From: CAZWLY01 sp964634465
GTDB taxonomy: Bacteria > Desulfobacterota > Desulfarculia > G963662305
Direction of reading: 5' to 3'
Assembly: GCA_964634465.1 (NCBI GenBank)
Contig: CAZWLY010000007.1
Location: forward strand, 62,001 to 126,000
DNA length: 64,000 bases
A program made the translations under genes and the position numbers. Below the pieces are notes generated by a model. That model did no database searches and was not told the origin of the DNA. It worked only from the letters and a program-made list of their open reading frames with translations. Shown piece after piece: positions 34,591 through 44,228 of this stretch (its first letter is position 1; every line of letters begins with the position of its first letter).

Positions 34591-35526
34591 ATGAAGACCG
34601 TTTTCGGGCCGGTGCCCTCGCGACGACTGGGTCTGTCCCTGGGGGTGGACCTGGTCCCGGCCAAGACGTGCAGCTTCGACTGCCTCTACTGCGAGTGCGG
34701 CCGCACGACCGACCACACCCTGGCCAGGCGGCCCTATATCCCGGCGGCGGCCATTCTGGACGAGTTGGCCGGGGTGATAAAGGAGCAGGATCGGCGGTTG
34801 GACTTCATTACCCTCTCCGGCGCGGGCGAACCGACGCTGAACTCCGAGCTGGGTCGGGTGGTCGCCGGCATCAAGGAGCTTACCGAGACGCCGCTGGCCA
34901 TTTTGACCAACTCGTCGCTGTTGTGGCTGCCGGAGGTGATCGAGGACCTCAGGGCGGTGGACGTCATCGTCCCCTCGCTGGATTCGGCCGTGGAGCGCAC
35001 CTTCAGGCGGATCGACCGTCCCTGCCGGGGAGTGGACTTCGACAGAATCCTGGCCGGGCTCTACGGCTTGAGAGAGGCCGTCGAGGGACAGGTCTGGCTG
35101 GAGATTCTCTTTCTGGCCGGCATCAACGACACACCCGAAGAGGTGGCGGCTTTGAAGGAGGCGATAAAAAGGATCGACCCGCACAAGATTCAACTCAACA
35201 CCGTGGATCGCCCCCCGCCGGATGAACGGGCTCGGCGGGTCGATTACTCCTGGCTCGAACGCCTGGCCGCCGAGCTGGGGCCCAGAGCCGAGGTTGCGGC
35301 CAGGCCGACCAGGGATTTCCGCCCCGGCGGCGGGCGGGCCCTGGACGAAGCGATCCTGGAGTTGATCGACCGTCGCCCTTGCACCAGGCAGGACCTGGTG
35401 GTCGCCCTGGGCAAAAACGGCGACGAGATCGACGGCGTGATCGAAACGCTCCTGACCGAAGGCCGGATCCGCCAAGAAAGGATGGACGATCGAGTTTTCC
35501 TGCGAGGTGTTCCCACGGAGGTGTGA
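34591..35526 (+). CDS. Radical SAM protein
   Basis: A 311-residue protein. The radical SAM cluster motif is CSFDCLYC (residues 27-34) after FGPVPSRRLGLSLGVDLVP, a form typical of COG0731-type enzymes. GAGEPTLN is the glycine-rich SAM contact. The last 70 residues look like a winged helix (LIDRRPCTRQDLVVALGKNG). The substrate is unknown. It ends 2 bases before the giant activase gene, so the two are likely co-transcribed. Confidence 0.85.
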   Translation: MKTVFGPVPSRRLGLSLGVDLVPAKTCSFDCLYCECGRTTDHTLARRPYIPAAAILDELAGVIKEQDRRLDFITLSGAGEPTLNSELGRVVAGIKELTETPLAILTNSSLLWLPEVIEDLRAVDVIVPSLDSAVERTFRRIDRPCRGVDFDRILAGLYGLREAVEGQVWLEILFLAGINDTPEEVAALKEAIKRIDPHKIQLNTVDRPPPDERARRVDYSWLERLAAELGPRAEVAARPTRDFRPGGGRALDEAILELIDRRPCTRQDLVVALGKNGDEIDGVIETLLTEGRIRQERMDDRVFLRGVPTEV

Positions 35527-35528
35527 AC

Positions 35529-38500
35529 ATGGCCGGTGAGCTTAACCTGGGCTTGGACGTCGGTTCGGTCAGCGCCAATCTGGTGCTGCTGGATGGAGAG
35601 GGAAGGGTCGTCGAGGAGAGCTATACCCGCACTCGGGGCCGGCCCTGGGAGTGCGTGGAGAGGCTCCTGGCCGACCTCATCGAGCGCCGCGGCCGGGAGA
35701 ACATCGCCTCGATCAGCCTGACCGGCACGGCGGCCAAGCCGATGGCCCCCATCCTGGGCGCGCCGTTCGTCAACGAGATCATCGCCCACGCCAGGGCGGT
35801 GAGAGCCCTCCATCCCGAGGCCAGGACCATCATCGACATGGGCGGCGAGGACTCCAAGTTGATGCTCCTCGACGCCGACGGCCGGGGCGAGATCGAGGAC
35901 TTCGCCATGAACTCGGCCTGCGCCGCCGGCACCGGGTCCTTTCTGGACCAGCAGGCCAACCGGCTGGGCTTCACCATCGAGGAGTTTTCCGGGCAGGCGT
36001 TGAAGAGCGAGACTCCGCCCCGGGTGGCCGGCCGCTGCTCGGTCTTCGCCAAGACGGACATGATCCATCTCCAACAGGAGGCCACGCCGGACTACGACAT
36101 CGTGGCCGGGCTGTGCTACGCCCTGGTCCGCAACCTCAAGTCCAACATTGCCCGGGGCAAGGACATCGTCCCGCCGGTCTGCTTCCAGGGCGGCGTGGCG
36201 GCCAACCTGGGCGTGCGCCGGGCCTTGATCGAGGTGACCGGACTCAAGGACGGCGAGCTGATTGTCCCCCGGCACTTCGCCTCCATGGGCGCCATCGGCG
36301 CGGTCCTGCTCACCCTCGACGGCAAGAACGAGCCGGTCGGGCTGGAGCGCTTCGAGGAGTTTTCGGAGTACGTCCAAAGCCGTCGGGTCGAGGCCGACCG
36401 CCTGGAGCGGCTCAGCCTGGGCGAGCACCATGCCGAACGCGGGGTCAGCCTCAGGGATATCGGCCCCGACGAGCGCGACGTGCCGGTCTACCTGGGCGTG
36501 GACGTCGGCTCGATCTCGACCAACGTGGTCTTGATCGACGAGAACGGCGCCCTGGTAGCCAAGGAGTACCTGATGACCGCCGGCCGGCCCCTGGAGGCGG
36601 TCAAGACTGGCTTGAGAAGGGTCGGGGCCAAGTTCGGCGACAAGGTCAAGGTGGTCGGCGCGGCGACCACCGGCTCGGGCCGGTACCTGACCGGCGAGTT
36701 CATCGGGGCCGACATCGTCAGGAACGAGATCACCGCCCAGGCCACCGCTTCGGCGGCCATCGATCCCGAGGTGGACACCATCTTCGAGATCGGCGGCCAG
36801 GACTCCAAGTTCATCTCGCTGAAAAACGGAGCCATCGTCGATTTCATGATGAACAAGGTCTGCGCCGCCGGGACCGGCTCGTTCCTGGAGGAGCAGGCCG
36901 AGAAGCTGGGCATCTCCATCGAGAAGGAGTTCGGTGCGGCCGCGCTCAGCTCCGAGGCGCCGGTGAGGATGGGCGAGCGCTGCACCGTGTTCATGGAATC
37001 CGACATCGTCCACCATCAGCAGCAGGGCGTGCCGGTCAACGACATCGTGGCCGGACTGAGCTACTCCATCGTCCACAACTACTTGAACAAGGTCGTCGAG
37101 GGCAGGACGGTGGGGAACAGGATCTTCTACCAGGGAGCGACCGCCCAGAACGAGGGCATCGTCGCCGCCTTCGAGAAGGTCACCGGCAAGCCGATTACCG
37201 TCCCGCCTCACTGCGACGTCACCGGGGCCATCGGCGCGGCGCTTCTGGCCCAGCGGGAGCGGGTCTGGAAGGAGAGCTCGTTCAAGGGCTTCGGCGTGGC
37301 CGAACGCGACTACGACATCTCCTCCTTCGAGTGTCAGGGCTGTCCCAACCACTGCGAGGTCAGGAAGGTCGTCTTCGAGGGGGTGGACAGGCCGCTGTTT
37401 TACGGCTCCCGGTGCGACAAGTACGACCTGGACACCTCCAAGAAGAGGCGCGACATCCCCGACCTGTTCGCCCTGCGGGAGAGTTGGTTGCTGGGCGAGG
37501 ACGAGGAGAGCGAGCCCCTGAGCCGGCCCCGGGGAACCATCGGCATCCCCCGGTCGATGTTTTTCAGGGACTTCCTGCCCTTCTTCCGCGTCTTCTTCAG
37601 GGAGCTGGGCTTCAACGTCGTCGTCTCCGATTTGACCAACAAGTCGATCATCCACAAGGGCGTGGAGCAGATCGTGGCTGAGACCTGCTTTCCGGTCAAG
37701 GTCGCCCACGGCCACCTGCTGGACCTGATCGAGAAGGGCGTTGAACGGATCTTTCTGCCATCGCTGGTGACCGTCGATCACCCCAACCCGGCCATCCGCG
37801 TCGGCCAGATCTGCCCCTACGCCGGGGCGCTGACCTTCTACTGCCGCTCCTCCATCGACTTTGAGGCCCGCGGCGTGGAGCTGATCCAGCCGACGCTTCG
37901 TTTCGGCGACGGCGAAAGACAGCTCAGGGCCGGCCTGAAAAAACTGTGCCGGATGATCGGCGCGCCCCTGCTCCGCTTCGAACGGGCCTTGGCCGAGGCC
38001 AGGCGGGCCCAGGACGAGTTCCGGGCCAAGTGTCTCGACAAGGGCCGCGAGATTCTGGACTCCCTCGGCCCCGACGGGTTGGCCATGGTCTTTGTCAGCC
38101 GGCCGTACAACGGCTTCGACGCCGGGATCAACCTCGGCCTCCATCGCAAGCTCAGGGACCTGGGCGTCGTCGCCCTGCCGATGGACTTTCTGGACCTGGA
38201 CGGGGTGAGCGATCTGAGCGGCATCACCGAGATGTACTGGCGCTACGGCCAGAAGATCCTGTCGGCGGCCAAGCTGATCAAAGCCGACCCGCGCCTCCAG
38301 GCGGTCTACATCACCAACTTCGGCTGCGGTCCGGACTCGTTCATCAGCCACTTCTTCAGGGACTACATGCAGGGCCGGCCGTTTTTGGAGATCGAGATCG
38401 ACGAGCATTCGGCCGACGTGGGCGCCATGACCCGGCTGGAGGCCTTCCTCGACTCGATCAAGAACGTGCCCCTGGCCGAGATGACCACCGCCCCGCCGCC

Positions 38501-39752
38501 CAGGGCGGAGCGTCAGATCAGGCGGAAGGATCGGCGGACGATCTACATCCCGGCCATGACCGACCACGCCTATCCTTTCGCCGCGGCCTTCAACCGTCTC
38601 GGTCTGGACAGCGAGGTGCTGCCCGAATCCGACCGGGAGACGTTGAGTTGGGGCCGGCGCTATACCTCGGGCAAGGAGTGCTACCCCTGCATTCTGACCA
38701 CCGGCGACATGGTCAAGTTCCTCAAGAACAACGGCCGGGATCGGGACAGGATCGCCTTCTTCATGCCCGGCGGCGAGGGCCCTTGCCGCTTCGGCAACTA
38801 CCACCGCTACCAGCGATTGATCCTGGACCAGTTGGGTTACGGCGACATCCCCATCTATTCACCCGCCCAGGGCGAGGACCTCTACGACGAGATGGACCAG
38901 CTCACCGATCTGCCCGAAGACTTCAACCGGCTGGGCTGGGAGGCCATCGTGGCCGTGGACGCGCTCCAGAAGAAGCTGTGGGAGACGAGACCCTACGAGG
39001 TCAATCCCGGTGAGGCCGACGCCGCCTACCGCCGAGCCCTGGACAAGCTCTGCGAGGGCATCCGGGCCGGCAAGCCGGTGGTCGAGATCCTCAAGGAGCT
39101 TCGGCCGCTGATGGACTCGGTGGAGGTCAGGAATCCGGGGACCAAACCCCTGGTCGGGGTTATCGGCGAGGTCTACACCCGGACCAACCGCTTCGCCAAT
39201 GACGACGTGGTCCGCCAGTTGGAGGCCCTGGGGGCCGAGGTCCAGGTGGCGCCGTTCTCCGAGTGGATTCTCTACATCAACACCATTTCCCAGATCAACG
39301 CCCGTCGGGCCAGGGACCTGAAGACCCTGCTCAAGTTGTATCTGACCGACCGAACCCAAAGAAAGATCGAGCACGAACTGTTTGAAACCTTCGAGGGCTC
39401 GGTCCGAAACCTTTACGAACCGCCGGTTCCCTTGACATTGAAGCGCTCCGGGCCTTATCTTGACGAGTCTTTCGAGGGCGGCGAGGTCTGCCTGTCGTTG
39501 GGCAAGAGCGTCGATTTCATGCTCAAGGGGGCCAGCGGCGTAATCAACGTCATCCCATTCTCTTGTATGCCCGGCACCATCGTCCACGCCTTGATGAAGC
39601 GCTTCCGGGAGGAAAACGGCAACGTTCCGTTCATGACCATGGCCTGCGACGGCCAGGAACAGACCAACCTCCGGTCGCGACTCGAGGCCTTCATGTATCA
39701 AGTGGACCAGCACCGGCCCAGAGGGATGAGGAGACCAAACGAAAGAAGATAA
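35529..39752 (+). CDS. Giant acyl-CoA dehydratase activase / BcrAD-BadFG family protein
   Basis: A 1407-residue protein with two tandem ASKHA ATPase domains of the BadF/BadG/BcrA/BcrD type: GLDVGSVSANLVLL and CAAGTGSFLDQQ (Cys near 130), then LGVDVGSISTNVVLI (about 320) and CAAGTGSFLEEQ. A CxxxC region follows (GCPNHCEV, about 604), then a DUF2229 part (about 667 on, GTIGIPRSMFFRDFLPFFRV) and a C-terminal region resembling dehydratase subunits (GKECYPCILTTGDMVKFL). Such proteins occur widely in anaerobes and are thought to couple ATP hydrolysis to low-potential electron transfer; the target is unknown. It may be related in function to the Bzd reductase 5 kb downstream, but this is inference. 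Confidence 0.9.
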   Translation: MAGELNLGLDVGSVSANLVLLDGEGRVVEESYTRTRGRPWECVERLLADLIERRGRENIASISLTGTAAKPMAPILGAPFVNEIIAHARAVRALHPEARTIIDMGGEDSKLMLLDADGRGEIEDFAMNSACAAGTGSFLDQQANRLGFTIEEFSGQALKSETPPRVAGRCSVFAKTDMIHLQQEATPDYDIVAGLCYALVRNLKSNIARGKDIVPPVCFQGGVAANLGVRRALIEVTGLKDGELIVPRHFASMGAIGAVLLTLDGKNEPVGLERFEEFSEYVQSRRVEADRLERLSLGEHHAERGVSLRDIGPDERDVPVYLGVDVGSISTNVVLIDENGALVAKEYLMTAGRPLEAVKTGLRRVGAKFGDKVKVVGAATTGSGRYLTGEFIGADIVRNEITAQATASAAIDPEVDTIFEIGGQDSKFISLKNGAIVDFMMNKVCAAGTGSFLEEQAEKLGISIEKEFGAAALSSEAPVRMGERCTVFMESDIVHHQQQGVPVNDIVAGLSYSIVHNYLNKVVEGRTVGNRIFYQGATAQNEGIVAAFEKVTGKPITVPPHCDVTGAIGAALLAQRERVWKESSFKGFGVAERDYDISSFECQGCPNHCEVRKVVFEGVDRPLFYGSRCDKYDLDTSKKRRDIPDLFALRESWLLGEDEESEPLSRPRGTIGIPRSMFFRDFLPFFRVFFRELGFNVVVSDLTNKSIIHKGVEQIVAETCFPVKVAHGHLLDLIEKGVERIFLPSLVTVDHPNPAIRVGQICPYAGALTFYCRSSIDFEARGVELIQPTLRFGDGERQLRAGLKKLCRMIGAPLLRFERALAEARRAQDEFRAKCLDKGREILDSLGPDGLAMVFVSRPYNGFDAGINLGLHRKLRDLGVVALPMDFLDLDGVSDLSGITEMYWRYGQKILSAAKLIKADPRLQAVYITNFGCGPDSFISHFFRDYMQGRPFLEIEIDEHSADVGAMTRLEAFLDSIKNVPLAEMTTAPPPRAERQIRRKDRRTIYIPAMTDHAYPFAAAFNRLGLDSEVLPESDRETLSWGRRYTSGKECYPCILTTGDMVKFLKNNGRDRDRIAFFMPGGEGPCRFGNYHRYQRLILDQLGYGDIPIYSPAQGEDLYDEMDQLTDLPEDFNRLGWEAIVAVDALQKKLWETRPYEVNPGEADAAYRRALDKLCEGIRAGKPVVEILKELRPLMDSVEVRNPGTKPLVGVIGEVYTRTNRFANDDVVRQLEALGAEVQVAPFSEWILYINTISQINARRARDLKTLLKLYLTDRTQRKIEHELFETFEGSVRNLYEPPVPLTLKRSGPYLDESFEGGEVCLSLGKSVDFMLKGASGVINVIPFSCMPGTIVHALMKRFREENGNVPFMTMACDGQEQTNLRSRLEAFMYQVDQHRPRGMRRPNERR

Positions 39753-39755
39753 CGT

Positions 39756-41243
39756 ATGCTCAAAAAAATGCTGATCAATGCCCTGGACAGGGAAGAGTGC
39801 CGGGTGGCGGTCGTGGCCGACGGCAGGCTGGAGGAGTTCTACCTGGAGAGCGCCGGCCGCGTCGAGACCCGGGGCAACATCTACAAGGCGGTCGTAGAGA
39901 ACGTGGAGCCCAGCCTCCAGGCCGCCTTCGTCAATTACGGGATGCCCAAGAACGGTTTCCTCCAGGTGACCGAGATCCACCCCGAATACTACCCCGAAGG
40001 CGTCAAGGGGCATCCGCCCATCGAGCGCATCCTGAAGCGGGGCCAGGTGATCCTGGTCCAAGTGACCAAGGAGCCGACCGGGACCAAGGGCGCGGCGCTG
40101 ACGACCTACATCTCTTTGGCCGGGGTCAACCTGGTGCTCATGCCCGGCCGTGACGGCGGCGGCGTATCCAGGAAGATCGAGGACGAGAAGGAGCGCGCCC
40201 GGCTCAAGAAGATACTCGCCCAGTTGGACGTTCCCGAGCACCACGGGCTGATCATCCGCACCGGGGCGGTGGGCAAGAGTCAGGCGGCCATCAGGCGGGA
40301 TTTGGCCGCCATCCTGAAAACATGGGAGGAGGTGCGGGCCTCGCTGCCCGATCTGCCCGCGCCGTCGCTGGTCTACAAAGAAGAGGACATGGCGCTTCGG
40401 ACCATCCGCGACCACTTCAGCCCGGAGATCAAGGAGATCTTGATCGACAGCCCCCAGCTCGTGGAGCGCGTCAAATCCTACCTCAAGGTCATCGCCCCCA
40501 GGAGCGTGTCCAGGGTCAAGCTGTACAAGGAGAAGCGGCCCATCTTCGCCAAGTATGAGCTGGAGCGCCAGATCGAATCGATCTATCAGACCACCGTGCC
40601 GCTGCCCTCGGGCGGGGCGATCGTTATCGAGCCGACCGAGGCCCTGGTGTCCATCGACGTCAACTCGGGCAAGGCGACCAAGGCCAAGGACATCGAAGCG
40701 ACCGCCTTCAGGACCAATCTGGAGGCGGCGACCGAGGCGGCCCGGCAGCTCAGGTTGCGCGACATGGGCGGGCTGATCGTCATCGACTTCATCGACATGC
40801 GCGAGGCCAAGCACCGGCGGGAGGTGGTCAAGGCGTTCAGGGAAGAGGCCAAGAAGGACAAGGCCCGCATCCGGGTCGGCTCCATCTCCCGCTTCGGCCT
40901 CCTGGAACTCTCCCGCCAGCGGATCAGGCCGTCCATCGAGACCGGCTCTTACGTCGATTGCCCCTACTGCCAGGGCCGGGGCGTGGTCCGCTCCACCGAG
41001 ACGGCCGCCCTGGGCTGGCTCAGAAAGATCTCCCACGGCGTCATCTCCGGCCAGGTCGGCCGGGCCGAGGCCAGGCTTCCGGCCGCCGTGGCCAGCTACC
41101 TGGTCAACAACAAACGGGAGGAGCTGTGCGCCCTGGAGCGGCGGCACAACGTCAAGATCGCCATCGAATCCCGGCCGGAGATGGGTCCGGAGGAGGGCGA
41201 GGTCGAGTTCGGCCGCGACGAGGAGAACGCCGAGAGTGTCTGA
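39756..41243 (+). CDS. rng: Ribonuclease E/G family protein
   Basis: A 495-residue RNase of the G/E catalytic type. An S1-like domain lies near the start (GNIYKAVVENVEPSLQAAFV), followed by the RNase H-like and catalytic region with IDVNSGKA and MGGLIVIDFIDMR (the acidic metal ligands), and the zinc link CPYCQGRG. There is no long C-terminal scaffold, so it resembles RNase G. It starts 4 bases after the activase gene. Confidence 0.92.
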   Translation: MLKKMLINALDREECRVAVVADGRLEEFYLESAGRVETRGNIYKAVVENVEPSLQAAFVNYGMPKNGFLQVTEIHPEYYPEGVKGHPPIERILKRGQVILVQVTKEPTGTKGAALTTYISLAGVNLVLMPGRDGGGVSRKIEDEKERARLKKILAQLDVPEHHGLIIRTGAVGKSQAAIRRDLAAILKTWEEVRASLPDLPAPSLVYKEEDMALRTIRDHFSPEIKEILIDSPQLVERVKSYLKVIAPRSVSRVKLYKEKRPIFAKYELERQIESIYQTTVPLPSGGAIVIEPTEALVSIDVNSGKATKAKDIEATAFRTNLEAATEAARQLRLRDMGGLIVIDFIDMREAKHRREVVKAFREEAKKDKARIRVGSISRFGLLELSRQRIRPSIETGSYVDCPYCQGRGVVRSTETAALGWLRKISHGVISGQVGRAEARLPAAVASYLVNNKREELCALERRHNVKIAIESRPEMGPEEGEVEFGRDEENAESV

Positions 41244-41502
41244 TCAGAACTGGACCCAGACCAGGGCCGCCCTGGCCGCCCTGAGCCCGATGAGGACCGC
41301 TCGGCTGCTGCCCAAGCTCCTGGTCAAAGGGCCGGGCCTGATCGCCAAGGCCCAGGAGCTTCTGGCCCAGCACGCCTTCAGCGACGACAAGTTTAAAATA
41401 TTGATGGTTCACCATCTGGAGCGGGAACTGCCCGAATTCGAGGAGGTCTACCAGGCCATTCTGGCCGATCTGATGGCCGACAAGCCCCGGCTGGGGAGTT
41501 AG
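41236..41502 (+). CDS. Small protein of unknown function, overlapping rng
   Basis: An 88-residue protein with a GTG start inside the last codons of rng (8-base overlap), implying translational coupling. It is mostly helical (ALSPMRTARLLPKLLVKGPG; HHLERELPEFEEVYQAILAD). I recognise no domain. Confidence 0.6.
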   Translation: MSDQNWTQTRAALAALSPMRTARLLPKLLVKGPGLIAKAQELLAQHAFSDDKFKILMVHHLERELPEFEEVYQAILADLMADKPRLGS

Positions 41503-41678
41503 GCGGGAGACGATCGCGGCCTTGAGGCCGCCTTTTGGGGTCCGGCGGACTCATGTTTCCTCGGGGCCGGTCTCCCCACGCCGGCCGGGGTCGCCCCTGG
41601 TTGAGCGAGCGACGAAAAAACACCCGGCGGGCCGAGTCCCGAGGGGAGAATGCGGATCTCTCCCCCTCTTTTTGAGCC

Positions 41679-42077
41679 CTACTTTTTCTTGGCCACCGGC
41701 GCCCAGGAGCCGTCGGCCCGGCGCACAAAGCGCTTGACTTGGACCTTGATCTCCTTTTTGTTTGGAAAGGCGATGATCAGCCGGTAGCGGACCCGGACCA
41801 TGTTCCGGCTGAGCTGGCTGACCTCTTCCAGAGCGTATTTGACCTTGGGAAAGCCGCGCTTGGGGTCGGATGAGGTCAGGCGGGTCATGACCGCCTCCAG
41901 GGAGAGGGCGGTCTGGACGACCCTGATCAGTTCCGGGTCCCGTCGGGGGTCATAGACGCCGCCCGGCCGGGCCACCTGGCGTTTTTCGGTGTGGGAGACG
42001 AGATAGAACGCCGCCGCGGCGATGCCCAGGCCGACCACGGTGAACATGATCAGGGCGTTTCTGGTATTGCTGGTCAT
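41679..42077 (-). CDS. Membrane-anchored protein of unknown function
   Basis: A 132-residue protein with one N-terminal membrane segment (ALIMFTVVGLGIAAAAFYLV) and a basic extracytoplasmic part ending in VAKKK. The soluble part has a beta-strand pattern (MVRVRYRLIIAFPNKKEIKV). It may be an NTF2- or lipid-binding-like fold, but this is a guess. It is monocistronic. Confidence 0.6.
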   Translation of the reverse strand: MTSNTRNALIMFTVVGLGIAAAAFYLVSHTEKRQVARPGGVYDPRRDPELIRVVQTALSLEAVMTRLTSSDPKRGFPKVKYALEEVSQLSRNMVRVRYRLIIAFPNKKEIKVQVKRFVRRADGSWAPVAKKK

Positions 42078-42172
42078 GGTTCAAGGTCAGGATACAATAA
42101 TCGGGCCGGCAGGGCAATTCGGACCGTCAGGCCCGCTTCGGCCGCTTGTCCGAATGTGAGTTGGGGGGTTGG

Positions 42173-43093
42173 GTGAGAGACGTCGTCGCCGACAAAGTCA
42201 TGTCCATGTCAGAAACCGTCGCCCGGTTCGTGGCCGACGGCGACAAGGTGGCCCTGGGACTGTCGCTGGAGAGCGTCATCCCCTTCGCCGCCGGTCACGA
42301 GATGATTCGCCAGAGGAAGCGCGATCTGACCTTGATCGGCCCCATCTCGGACATGCTCTTCGACATGCTCATCGGCGGTGGAACCACCCGCCGGGTGATG
42401 GCCGCCTGGGTGGGCAACGTCTCCACCGGTCTCGGCTACAATTTCCGCCGGGCGGTGGAGAGCGGGGCGGTGGAGATGATCGACTACTCCAACTTCGCCC
42501 TGTCCACGGCGCTCAAGGCCGCGGCCGACGGCTTGCCCTTCGGCCTGACCTTCAGCCTGCTCGGCAGCGACATCCTGGCCTGCAATCCGAACCTCGAGGA
42601 GACGGTCTGTCCCTTTACCGGCCGGAAGATGGTCGCCGTCAGGGCCCTGGAGCCGGACGTGGCCGTGGTCAACGTCCAGCGGGCCGACGCCGAGGGCAAC
42701 GCCCATCACTGGGGACACTACGGCGTCATCTGGGAGGCGGTCCGGGCGGCGAAGAGGACCATCGTCGTCTGCGAGGAGCTGGTCGACGGCGAGGTCATCC
42801 GCTCCGATCCCAACCGGACCCTCATCCCCGGCTTCCTGGTCTCGGCGGTGGTGGTCGAGCCCTGGGGCGCGCACCCTTCGGGCGTCCAGGGCTACTACGC
42901 CCACGACGACGAGTTCTATCTCGACTACGCCGCCCGTACCCGCCGGCCCCAGGACGCAGAACGGTGGCAGGCCGAGTGGATCGACGGAGTGGCCGATCGG
43001 GCCGAATACATCGAAAAATTGGGTGAAGAAAGGTTGAACGCCTTGAAGATCAGGCGCAACGCCTTCGCGGCCGGAGTGGATTATGGCTACTGA
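42173..43093 (+). CDS. CoA-transferase subunit A (glutaconate/IpdA type)
   Basis: A 306-residue class I CoA-transferase alpha subunit: VARFVADGDKVALGLSLESV, MRQRKRDLTLIGPISD-like region, AVVNVQRADAEGNAHHWG and FLVSAVVVEPWGAHPSG. The GTG at 42173 with GGGGGG upstream is the preferred start. The glutaconate CoA-transferase/IpdAB branch acts on dicarboxylic or ring-opening intermediates; here the substrate could belong to aromatic degradation. Its end overlaps subunit B by 11 bases. Confidence 0.88.
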   Translation: MRDVVADKVMSMSETVARFVADGDKVALGLSLESVIPFAAGHEMIRQRKRDLTLIGPISDMLFDMLIGGGTTRRVMAAWVGNVSTGLGYNFRRAVESGAVEMIDYSNFALSTALKAAADGLPFGLTFSLLGSDILACNPNLEETVCPFTGRKMVAVRALEPDVAVVNVQRADAEGNAHHWGHYGVIWEAVRAAKRTIVVCEELVDGEVIRSDPNRTLIPGFLVSAVVVEPWGAHPSGVQGYYAHDDEFYLDYAARTRRPQDAERWQAEWIDGVADRAEYIEKLGEERLNALKIRRNAFAAGVDYGY

Positions 43094-43865
43094 GACGAGC
43101 ACCGGCCCGGCCGGGTACACCGCCAAGGAGCTTATGGTCGCCGCCGCGGCCAGGGAGATCAAGGACGGCGAGTTGGTCTTCGTCGGCATGCGCCTGCCGC
43201 TGTTGGCCTATCTGGTGGCCAGAGCCAGCCACGCCCCCAGGGCGGTCGGTCTCTTCGAGAACGGCGTCATCCGCAACACCCCGGCCGAGGCGCCCTTCGT
43301 GACCATGGGCGATCCGCCCAACGTCCACGGGGCGATGCTGTGCGGCTCCATGACCGACACCATGGGTCTGCTCCAGGCCGGCCGGGTGGCGGTGGGGATG
43401 ATCGGCGGGGCCGAGATCGACGCCTACGGCAACCTCAACACCACCTGGGTGGGCGACAAGGACCGGCCGGTCAGGCTGCCCGGCTCGGGCGGCGCGGCCG
43501 ACATCGCCTCCCTGGCCGGCCGGCTGGTGGTGATCATGGCCCACGAGAAGCGCCGCTTCGTCGAACGCGTCGGCTACGTCACCTCGCCCGGCCACGGCGA
43601 CGGCCCCGGCTGGCGACGCCGGGTCGGGTTGATCGGCGGCGGCCCGGCGGCGGTGGTGACCGATCTGTGCGTCCTGCGTTTCAACCAAAGCACCGCTCGG
43701 GCCGAGGTGGCCTCGCTCCATCCCGGAGTGGACCTCGATACGGTCAGGGCCAAAACCGGTTTCAGGCTCGAGGCCGGGCCGAACATTCCGACCACCGAGC
43801 CGCCCACGACCGAGGAACTGAAACTCATCCGGAGCTACGACCCCCAAGGCTTCTGGACCGGTTGA
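43083..43865 (+). CDS. CoA-transferase subunit B (glutaconate/IpdB type)
   Basis: A 260-residue beta subunit with ENGVIRNTPAEAPFVTMGD, GMIGGAEIDAYGNLNTTWVG and LPGSGGAADIASLAGRLVVI, which are landmarks of the family. It is translationally coupled to subunit A. The usual active-site Glu of the glutaconate CoA-transferase beta subunit falls in the region FEN near residue 59, where Glu is present; I cannot assign it with certainty. Confidence 0.88.
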   Translation: MATETSTGPAGYTAKELMVAAAAREIKDGELVFVGMRLPLLAYLVARASHAPRAVGLFENGVIRNTPAEAPFVTMGDPPNVHGAMLCGSMTDTMGLLQAGRVAVGMIGGAEIDAYGNLNTTWVGDKDRPVRLPGSGGAADIASLAGRLVVIMAHEKRRFVERVGYVTSPGHGDGPGWRRRVGLIGGGPAAVVTDLCVLRFNQSTARAEVASLHPGVDLDTVRAKTGFRLEAGPNIPTTEPPTTEELKLIRSYDPQGFWTG

Positions 43866-43866
43866 C

Positions 43867-43928
43867 CCCCACGGGGGGATTATTCCCCTTGGGGGGTATT
43901 CCCCGTGGGGAGGCTCTTTTCCCATGGG
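43867..43928. repeat. Short array of CCCC-NN-GGGG palindromes
   Basis: CCCCACGGGG (43867), CCCCTTGGGG (43885), CCCCGTGGGG (43901) and CCCATGGG (43921) follow at intervals of 16-20 bases, starting right after the subunit B stop. Each could form a small hairpin; together they may act as a terminator-like element or a protein-binding array. Confidence 0.55.
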
Positions 43929-43956
43929 GAGCTGCTTTTCCTCGGGGGCTTGTTTT

Positions 43957-43997
43957 TCGCGGGGCTCGTTCCCCGCCGTGTGCGGCCCCCGAGAACG
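43957..43997 (-). repeat. Dispersed repeat, degenerate copy C
   Basis: On the minus strand GGCGGGGAACGAGCCCC and the upstream CGTTCT match the centre of copies A and B. The flanks have diverged. Confidence 0.4.
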
Positions 43998-44137
43998 CCG
44001 CCGCCTGGAGCCGACACCCTCTCGCTCGCGGCGGGATTCTTCACCCCCGACAGGGGGTCGTTTTCCGGCCGGCGGCCGGGGAGTCCGCCCGCCGCTTCCT
44101 CCGAGCGGCGCAATTCACAACCGGAACAAAAAAATAC

Positions 44138-44166
44138 TTGACAACCATTTCGTAGCCGCCTACAGT
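44138..44166 (+). promoter_or_regulatory. Promoter of the DUF2080/GNAT genes
   Basis: Consensus TTGACA (44138-44143), a 17-base spacer and TACAGT (44161-44166) in an AT-rich block. The expected transcript start is about 55 bases before the DUF2080 ATG. This is the best -35 box in the window. Confidence 0.65.
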
Positions 44167-44170
44167 TACT

Positions 44171-44196
44171 TTGTAGCTACAATATAGTTACGTAAC
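44171..44196. promoter_or_regulatory. Two adjacent palindromes, candidate operator
   Basis: TTGTAGCTACAA (44171-44182) and GTTACGTAAC (44187-44196) are perfect palindromes placed at the expected transcription start, downstream of the promoter. A bound dimer would block initiation. The DUF2080 protein just downstream has an AbrB-like look and is a candidate binder (inference). Confidence 0.5.
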
Positions 44197-44228
44197 CACC
44201 GTCCCCCATCCCAGTATGTGGAGAGATT

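Noticed and set aside
35244..38804. A 1186-codon frame antisense to the activase gene
   Set aside because: It is rich in G, D, V, L and H without any domain and mirrors the codon pattern of the sense gene.
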